A stretch of 64,000 nucleotides of DNA, from NCBI GenBank assembly GCA_910588125.1, contig CAJUPI010000010.1, positions 8,894-72,893 of the forward strand. The letters run 5' to 3'. Each line of letters opens with the position of its first letter. The stretch's first letter is position 1. Shown one piece after another: positions 26,448-36,529 of this stretch. Source of the DNA: an uncultured Lachnospiraceae bacterium (GTDB lineage: Bacteria; Bacillota; Clostridia; Lachnospirales; Lachnospiraceae). Both the position numbers and the translations under genes were made by a program. The notes below the pieces were generated by a model, which made no database searches, was not told the origin of the DNA, and saw only the letters and a list, made by a program, of their open reading frames with translations.

Positions 26448-26495
26448 AGCCTCCTCCGTTTTTCTTAAAACAATGGCCTTTCCGATCCCTGATTC

Positions 26496-28655
26496 CTACT
26501 CTTCAAACATGCCCTTTACTACCTGGCGGATATCTCCGGAAGAACTTCCCACCGCAATTTCTTTTCCCTCAAGCCTGCCCTTTAATAAAATTTTTACTAT
26601 CTTTTTCTCTCCTGGCAGCAATTCTACCTTTTCAAAACCAGCCAGCTCACGGTAAGGCATTCTCAAATCCCGCGCCCTCTGTTGCAGGTATACCTGTACC
26701 GTTTCTTTCCCGGCCCGGTTCCCGGTATTTCTGACCTCACATACTACAAATACCTTTCTGCCGCCTGCGCACTGCACTTTCTTGTCATCTGCCTCCGAAG
26801 GCACATTCTCTGCCACTGTCAGCTCTGCCTTTCCATAATCAAATTCTGTATAGGACAAGCCATGGCCAAAACAAAATTGCGGTTCAATATCAAAAGTATC
26901 CAGATAACGATAACCCACAAACATTCCCTCCCGGTAGCAGACCCTGTCCGTTCCCGGAAAATCTCCCACACAGTGGGCTGAACAATCCTTATGGCTTTTA
27001 TAAAAGCTCTCCGGCAGCTTTCCGGAAGGATTCACCTGGCCAAACAACACTTCTGCCAAAGCCGTGCCGCCCTCCATGCCGCCATACCAGCACCACACCA
27101 GGCTCCCGGCCTTATCAATCCATTCCCCCATTTCCACTGGAGTTCCCCCCATCAGCACAACCACCAGTTCCGGCCGTACCTTCAAAAGCTCGCAAATCAA
27201 ACTATCCTGCTCATAGGGAAGCTTCATATCCGGGCGGTCATTTCCCTCGCTGTCCTGATCATGATTCAATCCGCCTACAAAGATCACCTGGTCATAAACG
27301 GCTGATCCAGCCATTGCCACTGCCTGCTCTTTTAATATCTGACGAAGCTTCCTGGAAGCTTCGTCCGCCTCCTGATATTTCACAGAACCACCGCCATTTT
27401 CCAGGCTGGCCTCCTGCCAGTTGGCATTTGCTTTAGTATCCTCCCCGGCCGTCATTCCTCCGTCCCGGCAATACCCAGCGGCATAATCCACCTGGCAGTT
27501 CCCACCAAGCAGTTTTTTGATCCCCATCAGAGGTGTGATCTCATACAACGCCTTGATCTCCCCGCTGCCTCCGCCGCCGGCATGGACGCAATCTCCATTT
27601 TCCCCGATCACCAAAATTCTCCGGCAATTCTCCGGGTTCAGCGGCAAATGCCCTTTTTCATTCTTTAAAAGCACTACCGACTCCCTGGCCACCTGCAATG
27701 CCTTCTGCCGGTGTTCTTCCGTATTATAACATCCCCGCTTTCTCTTATCGTCCATCATATGCAGCCGCAACATCAGCATCAGAATATGAATCACCTTTTC
27801 ATCCAGGACATGCTCCAAAATCTCTCCCTTTTCCACCATTTCCTGCAACGGCTTTGCCATCTTATACTGGTCAAAATCACTGGTTACCGACATCTCGATA
27901 TCCAGCTGGGATTTTGCCGCTAACTCCGTGTCATGAACCCCGCCCCAGTCAGAAATTACCACGCCATCGTATTCCCACTCCTCCCGCAAAATCCTCCGCA
28001 AGAGAAAATCGCTCTGGCAGCAGTGTTCCCCGTACAACCGGTTGTAGGCTCCCATAATTGTCAATGCTCCCCCGGCCCGGACCGCCTCATAAAAAGCCGG
28101 CAGATAAATGGTCCGTAATACCTCCTCATCCACTTCGACCTCCACCCATAGGCGCTCCGTCTCCTGATTGTTGGCGGCAAAATGCTTCACACAAGCCGCC
28201 ACATCCCACTGCTGCACTCCCCGGATGAAGGAAGCCGCCAGCTCCCCGGTCAGATAAGGATCCTCACTGAAATATTCAAAATTCCTTCCGCATAACGGGC
28301 TCCGCTTGATATTGACACCGGGTCCTAAAATCACATCTTTGCCCCGTCCTCTGGCCTCTGCCCCCAGTACGCTGCCTGCCTCATAAGCCAGCTTGCGGTT
28401 CCACGTAGCCGCAACTGCGCTGCAACAGGGCAGATAAGTGACAAAATCATCACTATGTCCAATGGCTTTCCAGGAATCCGGCTCAAACTCCTGACGCACT
28501 CCCATAGTGCTGTCCGACATCCGCAGAGGCGGGATACCTAAACGCTCCACTCCCTTTGTGGCAAATAATTCTGCACCGTGAATCATGCCTATCTTTTCCT
28601 CCAGCGTCAGCCGGGCCGCCAGCTCCTCCGCCCGCTCTCTCAACTGTTCTCCCAT
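26496..28655 (-). CDS. Glycoside hydrolase family 3 beta-glycosidase
   Basis: Cytoplasmic exo-acting beta-glucosidase or beta-xylosidase; 719 residues, no signal peptide. TIM-barrel domain with VKHFAANNQE and nucleophile Asp236 in VVISDWGGVHD, an alpha/beta sandwich domain (about 330-560) and a C-terminal fibronectin-III-like domain (VFVVCEVRNTGNRAGKETV). I start at MGEQLRER, since GGAGGT lies 5 nt before it. It follows the GH31 gene by 45 nt. With an alpha-xylosidase beside it, xyloglucan oligosaccharide breakdown is one attractive reading; the exact sugar is not readable. Confidence 0.9.
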   Translation of the reverse strand: MGEQLRERAEELAARLTLEEKIGMIHGAELFATKGVERLGIPPLRMSDSTMGVRQEFEPDSWKAIGHSDDFVTYLPCCSAVAATWNRKLAYEAGSVLGAEARGRGKDVILGPGVNIKRSPLCGRNFEYFSEDPYLTGELAASFIRGVQQWDVAACVKHFAANNQETERLWVEVEVDEEVLRTIYLPAFYEAVRAGGALTIMGAYNRLYGEHCCQSDFLLRRILREEWEYDGVVISDWGGVHDTELAAKSQLDIEMSVTSDFDQYKMAKPLQEMVEKGEILEHVLDEKVIHILMLMLRLHMMDDKRKRGCYNTEEHRQKALQVARESVVLLKNEKGHLPLNPENCRRILVIGENGDCVHAGGGGSGEIKALYEITPLMGIKKLLGGNCQVDYAAGYCRDGGMTAGEDTKANANWQEASLENGGGSVKYQEADEASRKLRQILKEQAVAMAGSAVYDQVIFVGGLNHDQDSEGNDRPDMKLPYEQDSLICELLKVRPELVVVLMGGTPVEMGEWIDKAGSLVWCWYGGMEGGTALAEVLFGQVNPSGKLPESFYKSHKDCSAHCVGDFPGTDRVCYREGMFVGYRYLDTFDIEPQFCFGHGLSYTEFDYGKAELTVAENVPSEADDKKVQCAGGRKVFVVCEVRNTGNRAGKETVQVYLQQRARDLRMPYRELAGFEKVELLPGEKKIVKILLKGRLEGKEIAVGSSSGDIRQVVKGMFEE

Positions 28656-28700
28656 TCCTGACCTCCACATTCTGTCTGTATCTTTTCAGCCGTTCTTTTC

Positions 28701-30800
28701 TTAAAATTTCCTCTTTTCAATCGTTCCATCCAATGCCTTCTCTGCATCCACGCATCCCGGAGCCACAGGGATCTCACTCCCGGCCCGAACCCACAGCGGA
28801 ATCGACAGATAACTATGCTTTTCCTTTCTCCACACCCCGCCCCGGGTACGTTCCCCGGTCAGATAATTCACCCATTCTCCCTGCGGCAGGTAATACTCGG
28901 CAATTCCCTGATCGTTAAAAATCGGCGCCACCAAAAAGCTGTCTCCCAACATATACTGCCGATCCAGATAGCGGCAATTGGGATCCTCCTCAAACTCCAG
29001 AGCCATACTGCGCATCATGGGAATCCCTGTCTGGCTGGTCTTCTTTGCCTGCTCATACAAATAAGGCACCAGCTCCAGCTTCAGCCGGGTAAAGAACCGT
29101 AATACCTCCACTGCTTCTTCATCATATACCCACGGCACCCGGTAGGAGGTGCTGCCATGGAGACGGCTGTGGGTAGACAGAAGGCCAAACGCTGCCCAGC
29201 GCTTATATACATCTGCCGTGGATTGCTGCTCAAAACCACCCATATCGTGACTCCAATAGCCAAATCCGCTCGAGGTCAGCGACAATCCGCCCCGCAGACT
29301 CTCCGCCATAGACTCGTAGTTGGACCAACAGTCCCCGCCCCAGTGAACCGGGAATTTCTGGCCTCCCGCCGTAGCCGACCTCGCAAACACCAATGCCTCC
29401 TCACGTCCTCTTTTCTTCACCAGCACCTCATACACCGCCTGGTTGTAGAGATAAGTATAGAAATTATGCATTTTCTTTGGATCCGCCCCATTGGCATATT
29501 CTGCCTCCATGGGAATCCTCTCTCCAAAATCCGTCTTAAAGCAATCCACTCCCATATCCAGAAGCTTCTCAAGCCCTCTCTGATACCATTTCACTGCCTC
29601 GGGATTCGTAAAATCCACAATGGCCAGTCCCGGCTGCCACATATCCCACTGCCATACATCCCCATTCGGGCGCCTGATAAAATATCCTTTCTCCATACCC
29701 TCGTCAAACAGCACCGACTCCTGGGCAATATATGGATTGATCCACACACAAATCTTGATTCCCTTTGCTTTTATCCTGGCTAACATCCCTTCCGGATCGG
29801 GAAATACCCGCTCGTCCCAGACAAAGTCCGTCCAGTGGAATTCCCGCATCCAGCAACAGTCAAAATGAAACACACTTAAAGGAATCCCCCGCTCCTCCAT
29901 CCCGTTAATAAAGCTCATCACTGTCTTTTCGTCATAATCCGTGGTAAAAGAAGTAGACAGCCACAGCCCAAAGCTCCAGGCGGGCATCATAGCCGGTTTT
30001 CCGGTCAGATCCGTATAGCGCACCAGCACATCCTTCATCGAGGATCCGCCTATGAGGAAGTAATCCAAACTCTCCCCTTCCACAGAAAATCCCAGCTTGG
30101 ACACCTGCTCGGTCCCCACCTCAAACTCCACCCGCTCCGGATGGTTGACAAACACCCCATACCCTCGGTCGGACAAATAAAATGGAATGTTTTTGTAGGA
30201 CTGCTCCGTACTGGTTCCCGCATCCTCATTCCAGATAGACACCGACTGCCCGTTCTTCACCAACGGCGCAAAACGCTCCCCCAGGCCATAGATCAGCTCT
30301 CCCACGGAAAGTCCCAGGCTTTGATTCATCCACGCCTCTTTCTTCTCATGGACATCATAGGCCAGCCCGGTCCAGTGTCCCCGGATATAGGCCAGATCCT
30401 TCCCCTCGCACCGGGTCAGCACCTTCCCGTCCCGCTCAAAGACCATCGCACAATTCGTCCGGTCAACCGTCAGGCTCATAAGGCCATCGACAACCCGCAA
30501 AAGTGATCCTTCTTCCTCCACAGTAATCGGGCGTTCCTGCTCCATATTCAACTCAAACTCTGGTCCTCTTTTCTTTACCCCTTTATGATGAACCACCTGC
30601 ACCCGAAATGTTTCCGGCGCCGGAACCGTAATCCGGATATCAAGATTGACCCCGTCCAGGGTATCCCCCTTCCTCACAATCTTCCTTGCCGGAGCACACA
30701 GGTTAAGCGCACACTCTGTCTTTTTTACCTCATAGATCTCCTGGGGAGAAAAGCTCCCAAATCCTTCTTTCAAAAGCCAGCATCCATTATGAAACTTCAT
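28701..30800 (-). CDS. yicI: Glycoside hydrolase family 31 alpha-xylosidase/alpha-glucosidase (YicI-like)
   Basis: Retaining exo-glycosidase, cytoplasmic. 699 residues with an N-terminal beta-sandwich (about 1-240), the (beta/alpha)8 barrel with nucleophile Asp424 in CFKTDFGERIP and acid/base Asp490 in HWGGDCWSNYESM, and a proximal C-terminal domain. Compared with E. coli YicI (772 residues) the distal C-terminal sheet domain is missing. Short YicI-like enzymes are known in Lachnospiraceae, and some prefer alpha-glucosides such as isomaltose. First gene of the six-gene operon ending in transaldolase. Confidence 0.88.
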   Translation of the reverse strand: MKFHNGCWLLKEGFGSFSPQEIYEVKKTECALNLCAPARKIVRKGDTLDGVNLDIRITVPAPETFRVQVVHHKGVKKRGPEFELNMEQERPITVEEEGSLLRVVDGLMSLTVDRTNCAMVFERDGKVLTRCEGKDLAYIRGHWTGLAYDVHEKKEAWMNQSLGLSVGELIYGLGERFAPLVKNGQSVSIWNEDAGTSTEQSYKNIPFYLSDRGYGVFVNHPERVEFEVGTEQVSKLGFSVEGESLDYFLIGGSSMKDVLVRYTDLTGKPAMMPAWSFGLWLSTSFTTDYDEKTVMSFINGMEERGIPLSVFHFDCCWMREFHWTDFVWDERVFPDPEGMLARIKAKGIKICVWINPYIAQESVLFDEGMEKGYFIRRPNGDVWQWDMWQPGLAIVDFTNPEAVKWYQRGLEKLLDMGVDCFKTDFGERIPMEAEYANGADPKKMHNFYTYLYNQAVYEVLVKKRGREEALVFARSATAGGQKFPVHWGGDCWSNYESMAESLRGGLSLTSSGFGYWSHDMGGFEQQSTADVYKRWAAFGLLSTHSRLHGSTSYRVPWVYDEEAVEVLRFFTRLKLELVPYLYEQAKKTSQTGIPMMRSMALEFEEDPNCRYLDRQYMLGDSFLVAPIFNDQGIAEYYLPQGEWVNYLTGERTRGGVWRKEKHSYLSIPLWVRAGSEIPVAPGCVDAEKALDGTIEKRKF

Positions 30801-30956
30801 TTCCCGTCTTCCTTTCTCTCTGCCAAAATCTTATCATCCATCACTGATTATCACTTGATTTACGCTCACTCTATCATACCGCCAGAAAGAAAAATACCTG
30901 TTTTTTTTGTTCTGAAATGCCCTGATTTTTTTACACTATATCCCGTACCATAAAAC
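30801..30956 (-). promoter_or_regulatory. Leader and probable promoter region of the yicI operon
   Basis: The minus strand has TATGAT about 80 nt from the yicI ATG but no good -35, which suggests an activator-dependent promoter. A run of eight T on plus and AT-rich stretches lie upstream. Together with repeat B this fills the 310-nt gap between yicI and the hybrid kinase. Confidence 0.3.
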
Positions 30957-31063
30957 AGAGGGCGTTACCAAACAAACCGTCCGTCATTTCTCCTATCTCA
31001 TGTCCGGCTGTTCGCGAACACAGGATAGAGAAATGACGGACGAATTATTTTGCAACGCCCTCT
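30957..31063. repeat. Palindromic repeat family 1, compact copy (B)
   Basis: A 107-bp near-perfect hairpin. AGAGGGCG at one end pairs with CGCCCTCT at the other, then CCGTCCGTCATTTCTC with its complement, closing on CGCGAACA. It lacks the interior shared by copies A and C. It lies 47 nt past the hybrid-kinase stop; on minus it is followed by GTTTTATGG, so it may terminate that transcript. Confidence 0.87.
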
Positions 31064-31110
31064 CTGATATCATAAAATTTATCAAACTCCAGAGTTAATG
31101 CCACGCCATC

Positions 31111-33786
31111 TTAATCCTTCCCCAACACTGCCCGGACCGTCTGCTCCAGCACCGCCATATCGACCGGCTTGGCAACATGAGCGTTCATACCGGCCTCCAG
31201 TGCATCCCTGATATCTTCAGCAAAGGCATTGGCTGTCATGGCAATGATGGGAATCGTCCGTGACAGCGAATGGCCCAAATCCCGGATCTCTTTTGTAGCC
31301 TCATATCCATTCATGAGCGGCATTTGCACATCCATCAGAATTAGCTGATACTGGCCGGCACTCGACTTTTCAAATGCCTCTACCACCAGTTTTCCGTTCT
31401 CACAGATATCACAGGTAGCTCCTGCCATATCCAAAAGCTCTCTCAGAATTTCTGCATTGATCTCATTATCCTCAGCCACCAGGATATGCATTCCCTGTAA
31501 AACACTCTGATCCTCACTGGCCTCCGGCTCTGGCTCCTGTCCGTGATTCAATACGCAATCCACCTTTTGCCGGAAGCTGGTGAGGAAAAAAGGCTTGGGA
31601 AGAAATGCATCCACTCCCGCAGCACTTGCCTTCTCTTCTACCTCCGGCCAATCATAGCTGGTCAAAATCAGAATAGGGCTATCTTGTTGGGGCATATTCT
31701 GCCGGATACATCTTGCAGCCTCCACACCATCCATCCCCGGCATTTTCCAGTCCAGCAAAACAATGTGATAGGGACGCCCTTCCTGTTCGGACTGCCTGAC
31801 CTTCTCCACGGCAGACCGCCCATCCATCACATAATCTACCTCTACACCAGTACCCTCCATCGTCATCTGGATATTCTGGCAAATCACCTCTTCATCGTCC
31901 ACTGCCAAAAGCCGGGTTAAGCCATGCTTCTGCCAGAAATACTGGTCTATCGCCTGTTCACTGATGTGCAGCTCCAATTCCACCGTAAAAACAGAACCCT
32001 TCCCCTTCTCACTTTCCACAGAGATTTTACCACCCATCAGATCCAATAAATTTTTGGTGATCGCCATCCCGAGTCCGGTTCCCTGGATCTTATTGGTCAC
32101 GCTGTCCTCTTCCCTGGTAAACGCATGAAAAATCTTCCGGGTATATTCTTTGCTCATACCATAGCCATTGTCCGCCACGACAAAACGAAAATGGGCCAGT
32201 TGCCTGGTATACTGCGGCATTTCCTGAACCGTCAAAGTGACATGTCCGCCATCCGGCGTATATTTGACCGCATTGGACAACAGATTTAAAAGGATCTGGT
32301 TAAGGCGCAGCTTATCCATCACCACATGCTCGTGCCGGATATCCTTATTATAAACCTCAAAGGTATGGCCTTTTGCCTTCATCTGCGGACGGATAATAGA
32401 ATCAATATTTTCAATTAAATCCACAATTTTCTCATCTGACAGGTTCAAAACCGTCTTGCCTGCCTCGATTTTACTGATATCGAGAATATCGTTAATAAGG
32501 CCCAGAAGATGCTGGCTGGAGGAGATGATTTTCTTTGTGTATTCCCTCACTTTATCCGGATTTTCAGCATCTCGCGCAAGCAAAGCGGCAAAGCCGACAA
32601 TAGCATTCATGGGCGTGCGGATATCATGGCTCATATTAGAAAGGAACGAACTCTTGGCACGGTTCGCCTCCTCTGCAATCTGGAATGCCTGTTCCGCCGT
32701 CTCTTTAGAACGGGCCAACATGACATTGGATTCCTCCAGCCTGGCATTCAGTTCCTCCTGATGGCGCAGATTCTCCTGTTCCTGCCGAAACAGGCGGGCA
32801 CTGTTTCTCTGCCGTATGACAGACACCATGACCAGAAGTACCATAACTGCCAAAGCTGCTGTCAGAAGCAACAGTAGCCGGACGACTGCTCCTACCATAT
32901 TTACCGTCCCGGAAGCCACGAAATCTGCAGGTATGAGAAACAAAAGCAGAATGTCATAATCCGCCAGAGAAGTAAGGCAGTAATAATATTCGGTATTCTG
33001 ATAAAAAATATTGGTGCAGATAATATCCTGCTCCAAAAGAGCTTGCCGAATATCTGAAATCCCCTGATTTCCCATTTCTCCCAATACTTTGAGGACATTA
33101 TAAGCCTGAATCGTATTTTCTCCTAAAATATCATCATGCATCCGTGTACCGTCGCTTTTTAAAATATAAGTCTCATTATGGTTTCCATATGCCGTACTCT
33201 CATAATATTTTGTCAGTGCAGATACATCTTTCAGAAGAATCACATGCGTAAATCGGGCCCCAGACTCCGCCACAAAAGCAGGCGTATCCAGTTTCTGTAC
33301 AAAAACCCAACAGCCTCCCTGATAAATATGGCTGTCAGAAATAAAAGTATATTGTTCCTTCCCGCTGGAAATCCGGGCAATATCTGACCATACGCCGTGC
33401 TTTCCATTTACGTCATAACAATTTCCGTCATTATCCAAAAGCATAATCATGGAGCTATCTCGCTCCATTACCAAAAACTCTTCCAAACCGTCGATAAATG
33501 CAACTACATCTTTTGTGGTATCGAACCTCTGCTGTTTCAAAACCTTAACTGCTGTTATCAGATAATTCCAGTGAAAATCCAGGGCATTGCTCAGATTTAC
33601 CCTTACTTGTGATGTAATTTCGTTCAGCTGAGTCGTTCGCTCCTCAAAAATCTGATGTTTCAGGTATTTTGTAAAGTACGTTCCGCTGCCAGCTGAAAAT
33701 AAGAGCAGGCAAAGCGCCAATATTACCGGAAGCACAGCCGGCCGTCTCCCCGTCCGGAACCAGTCGGGCCATTTGTCATTTTCCAT
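31111..33786 (-). CDS. Hybrid sensor histidine kinase with two receiver domains
   Basis: 891 residues. A membrane segment near 20-37, an extracellular sensor of about 250 residues, a second segment near 300-325, a coiled coil, a HisKA domain with His387 in NMSHDIRTPMN, an ATPase domain (NLLSNAVKYTP, DNGYGMS, GTGLGMAI), then two receivers with phospho-acceptors in LLDWKMPGMDG (about 677) and LMDVQMPLMNG (about 817). No DNA-binding or output domain is attached. I start at MENDKWPDW behind GAAGGAG. It follows the solute-binding fusion lipoprotein by 31 nt, which probably acts as its ligand-binding partner. Confidence 0.9.
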   Translation of the reverse strand: MENDKWPDWFRTGRRPAVLPVILALCLLLFSAGSGTYFTKYLKHQIFEERTTQLNEITSQVRVNLSNALDFHWNYLITAVKVLKQQRFDTTKDVVAFIDGLEEFLVMERDSSMIMLLDNDGNCYDVNGKHGVWSDIARISSGKEQYTFISDSHIYQGGCWVFVQKLDTPAFVAESGARFTHVILLKDVSALTKYYESTAYGNHNETYILKSDGTRMHDDILGENTIQAYNVLKVLGEMGNQGISDIRQALLEQDIICTNIFYQNTEYYYCLTSLADYDILLLFLIPADFVASGTVNMVGAVVRLLLLLTAALAVMVLLVMVSVIRQRNSARLFRQEQENLRHQEELNARLEESNVMLARSKETAEQAFQIAEEANRAKSSFLSNMSHDIRTPMNAIVGFAALLARDAENPDKVREYTKKIISSSQHLLGLINDILDISKIEAGKTVLNLSDEKIVDLIENIDSIIRPQMKAKGHTFEVYNKDIRHEHVVMDKLRLNQILLNLLSNAVKYTPDGGHVTLTVQEMPQYTRQLAHFRFVVADNGYGMSKEYTRKIFHAFTREEDSVTNKIQGTGLGMAITKNLLDLMGGKISVESEKGKGSVFTVELELHISEQAIDQYFWQKHGLTRLLAVDDEEVICQNIQMTMEGTGVEVDYVMDGRSAVEKVRQSEQEGRPYHIVLLDWKMPGMDGVEAARCIRQNMPQQDSPILILTSYDWPEVEEKASAAGVDAFLPKPFFLTSFRQKVDCVLNHGQEPEPEASEDQSVLQGMHILVAEDNEINAEILRELLDMAGATCDICENGKLVVEAFEKSSAGQYQLILMDVQMPLMNGYEATKEIRDLGHSLSRTIPIIAMTANAFAEDIRDALEAGMNAHVAKPVDMAVLEQTVRAVLGKD

Positions 33787-33817
33787 TCCGCTCCTTCTCC
33801 TTTTCCACATGCAAATC

Positions 33818-35599
33818 TTACCCCCAGGGATTTCCATCCGGAGAAACTATCCTCTGTTCCTTCAGCCAGATTCGCAGAAAATCCATCAGAGAGCCCTTAT
33901 ATATCTTTGCTGATTCTTTCTCGCCGACTTTTTCCGTATAGCCATGAATCAGAAAAACCACTTCATAAACCCCACTGTCTAACAGTTCCTTTTCACCACG
34001 AGTCACCAAAATATAAGGATAGGGATTGCCGTTCCCATCCGCGTCAAAGCCTTCCTGCGCCAGTTCCTTGACACGGGCCCCGGTCATGGACATGACTGCA
34101 TAGCCTTCTTCATTTGTCGGGCAAATCGCGCTAACTATTTCATCATTGATTTTACCCGCATACAATTTTCCCGTAACGCCGGAGTTCACCCCTGCATACC
34201 CTTCATGGAACTCCCCGATTGGAACCATAGCTGCATCCACATCTGCAGCGCTCCCCAATGCCTTGCCGATCAGCCTTGCTGTCTCCTCCAAAGAAAAGTC
34301 CGCCGTGCTCTCGCAAATATAAAGCAAATCCGACTGTGTCAAGCTGCTGTCCTGAAGCTCATCCATCCGGGAAATGCACCGTTCTCCGTCCATATGATTC
34401 TCTCCACGGAACCATTCCTTATATGCCTGCCCCATATTGGCCAGATTGCTCTCCCAGCCAGCATAGGTCATGCGAAACGCCCTCCCGTCCCGAAACGCCT
34501 GCAGTGCATCATAAATCAGTGAATTTTCCGGAACCTCACCACTGTCAATGGCGCTCATTACACAAGGCATATCTTCACCAGTAAATGTTGCCTGACCCTC
34601 ATTGGAATAAATCAGGGACAGAATCCGAATAGCATTTTCCAGCTTCTTTTCATTGCCTGGCTCTGTCAGATGTTTATTGATTCCCAGATAAGTGACCGGA
34701 TTGTACATATAAATATTTTTACTGCCATCCTCACTGATAAAAGGCATCATGCCCAATTCATCACCAGTATCCGGAAATTCTGAAATATTGACTGTCGTCA
34801 CTGCCGTACAAAATACCGCCTTTCGATTGCCCAGATAATCCAGTATCAGCTTCGGATTGCTCCGATCCTCCGGGTCAGTATGAAGCATTCCGATGTCTAT
34901 ATACTGCTGGACATAGTCCATGGTATCTTCCCACATGTCTTTTGCCGTAGCATTTCCGGCCAGAAAATCCCGCTCCCAGCCCATCCCTTCCGGCGTGGTC
35001 AGCCAACTGGTTTTTGCCAGATTAAATACGGTAGAAAAGGTACTTCCCGTCAATTGTGTCCCTACCACTCCAGGAATCAATCCTGCGGCCTCAATCTTTG
35101 CGCACAAAGACTCCAGCTCGGAAAAATTTGCCGGAACCTTCCAGCCATATTCTTCCATCAATGTTTTGTTATAAAAAATACCATACATGGCATAATTTAC
35201 TGGCAAGAGGTAAATCCCTCCGTCGATAGCCATCTGATCCAGCATACCGGTAGAAAACTTGTTGACAAAATCATATCCTGACAGATCCAGCAGGCGCTCC
35301 TTTGCCAGGTCTTTATCCAAAACCTGGGATGTAATAAAGATGTCCGGAATATCATCCCCCCTCATCTGCGCCCAACTATAACCGGTACGGTTCCTTCCTG
35401 TATAGGAAATAAACTCCAGTTCAATATCAGGGCAGGTTTCACCGAGCAATTGCAAAAAATTATCATAGCCATTCCAAGTGCTCCAAGTCAGCGCGTCCCC
35501 ATGGGAATCCGGCGCTTTATTTAAAGGTATGCAGGCAGACAACAGGAAAAGCGCCGCAACAGCCAAAGCCAGCGGACGCCGTAAAAATCTTGCAGCCAC
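33818..35599 (-). CDS. Solute-binding lipoprotein fused to a 5'-nucleotidase C-terminal-like domain
   Basis: 593 residues. Signal peptide with lipobox LLSAC, then a family-1 extracellular solute-binding domain (about 35-430; YLLPVNYAMYGIFYNKTLMEEYGW is typical, split here across the hinge). The last 130 residues look like the 5'-nucleotidase C-terminal domain: GVNSGVTGKLYAGKINDE, then MSMTGARVKELAQEG and YPYILVTRG. The metallophosphatase half of real 5'-nucleotidases is absent. GTG start with GAGGAG 9 nt upstream. No permease genes are adjacent; a hybrid kinase follows, so it is probably a receptor rather than a transporter subunit. Confidence 0.75.
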   Translation of the reverse strand: MAARFLRRPLALAVAALFLLSACIPLNKAPDSHGDALTWSTWNGYDNFLQLLGETCPDIELEFISYTGRNRTGYSWAQMRGDDIPDIFITSQVLDKDLAKERLLDLSGYDFVNKFSTGMLDQMAIDGGIYLLPVNYAMYGIFYNKTLMEEYGWKVPANFSELESLCAKIEAAGLIPGVVGTQLTGSTFSTVFNLAKTSWLTTPEGMGWERDFLAGNATAKDMWEDTMDYVQQYIDIGMLHTDPEDRSNPKLILDYLGNRKAVFCTAVTTVNISEFPDTGDELGMMPFISEDGSKNIYMYNPVTYLGINKHLTEPGNEKKLENAIRILSLIYSNEGQATFTGEDMPCVMSAIDSGEVPENSLIYDALQAFRDGRAFRMTYAGWESNLANMGQAYKEWFRGENHMDGERCISRMDELQDSSLTQSDLLYICESTADFSLEETARLIGKALGSAADVDAAMVPIGEFHEGYAGVNSGVTGKLYAGKINDEIVSAICPTNEEGYAVMSMTGARVKELAQEGFDADGNGNPYPYILVTRGEKELLDSGVYEVVFLIHGYTEKVGEKESAKIYKGSLMDFLRIWLKEQRIVSPDGNPWG

Positions 35600-35630
35600 G
35601 AGATAGCACTCCTCTCAATTTTGTTTCATT

Positions 35631-36227
35631 TTACTGATAACCGGCAAAAATGTCAAGAGATGGAAACTTTGCCACCGGTTCAGGCTTCTCCTCATGCTCC
35701 CGGATAATCTTCTCCATCCAGACCATATTATACCAACGTCCGAATTTATACCCACATTTATAGAACTCTCCTACCATACGATATCCCATATGGGTATGAA
35801 ACTGAATACTGTTCTTCGTAAGATACTCATCCTCTGGTTCCGGATTACCGATACATGCATTCAAATTCGTGATATTCTGAGCCCTCGAAATCTCCTCGAT
35901 TGCCTGATAAAGTTTTTTCCCCATTCCCATCCTATGTACATCTTCTCTCAGATAAATACTTACCTCTGCGGCCCAGTCATAGGCGGCCCGGCCCACGAAG
36001 GGCCCCGTGTAAGCATAGCCTAACAGTTCTCCCTCACAATCCGCCACAAGGTATGGATATTTTTTCAATGTTCTTTTTATCCTGGCTTGAAATTCCTCAG
36101 GCTCCGGCACCTCATATTCGAAAGTGATTGCTGTTTTTTCCACATAAGGCCGGTAGATCTCCAGCAATTTGCCGGCATCCTCCACCCTCGCTGCCCGAAT
36201 CCGCACTCTATTCTTGTCCATCTTCAT
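35631..36227 (-). CDS. GNAT acetyltransferase, phosphinothricin-acetyltransferase-like
   Basis: 198 residues. N-terminal RIRAARVEDAGKLLEIYRPYV and FEYEVPEPEEF match the Pat/MddA group, which acetylates phosphinothricin, methionine sulfoximine and similar amino acids. The acetyl-CoA site is VSIYLREDVHRMGMGKKLY, with NPEPEDEYLTKNSIQFH and MGYRMVGEF following. AAAGGAGG precedes the ATG. The solute-binding fusion gene follows after only 31 nt, so the two may be cotranscribed, although their functions do not obviously connect. Confidence 0.85.
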   Translation of the reverse strand: MKMDKNRVRIRAARVEDAGKLLEIYRPYVEKTAITFEYEVPEPEEFQARIKRTLKKYPYLVADCEGELLGYAYTGPFVGRAAYDWAAEVSIYLREDVHRMGMGKKLYQAIEEISRAQNITNLNACIGNPEPEDEYLTKNSIQFHTHMGYRMVGEFYKCGYKFGRWYNMVWMEKIIREHEEKPEPVAKFPSLDIFAGYQ

Positions 36228-36529
36228 TCATCCTCCTTTGATTCACCACGATGTTTGCCACAATGCATTCACCTCTGCTTCTCATAATCAAGGGCTGTTT
36301 ATACGCTCTTTAAATAGTCTTTTGCGTTTAATCATATCACTGTATCGAAAAAAGCGCAAGCCGGCTTACAAAGCCTGCACTCCCTATTCTTCCATAAAAC
36401 CTTCCTCCCTGGCTATCTCATACCGGATATACTTTTTCCGGTACAACCACTCCACTTTTTCTGGTATCCCTTTTATCTCTTCTCCATTATGATAAATTTA
36501 AAAATCAATACAAAAAGCGGAGGTTCCTT
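36228..36529. promoter_or_regulatory. Divergent intergenic region between the acetyltransferase and cellobiose phosphorylase
   Basis: About 300 nt with no gene. On minus, TTGCGC (36354-36359), 17 nt and TATGAT (36331-36336) form a promoter for the acetyltransferase. On plus, TATGAT near 36487 is the only -10 candidate for the phosphorylase, with a poor -35. An inverted repeat TACCGGA / TCCGGTA (36421-36443) lies ahead of the latter and could be an operator. Confidence 0.5.
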
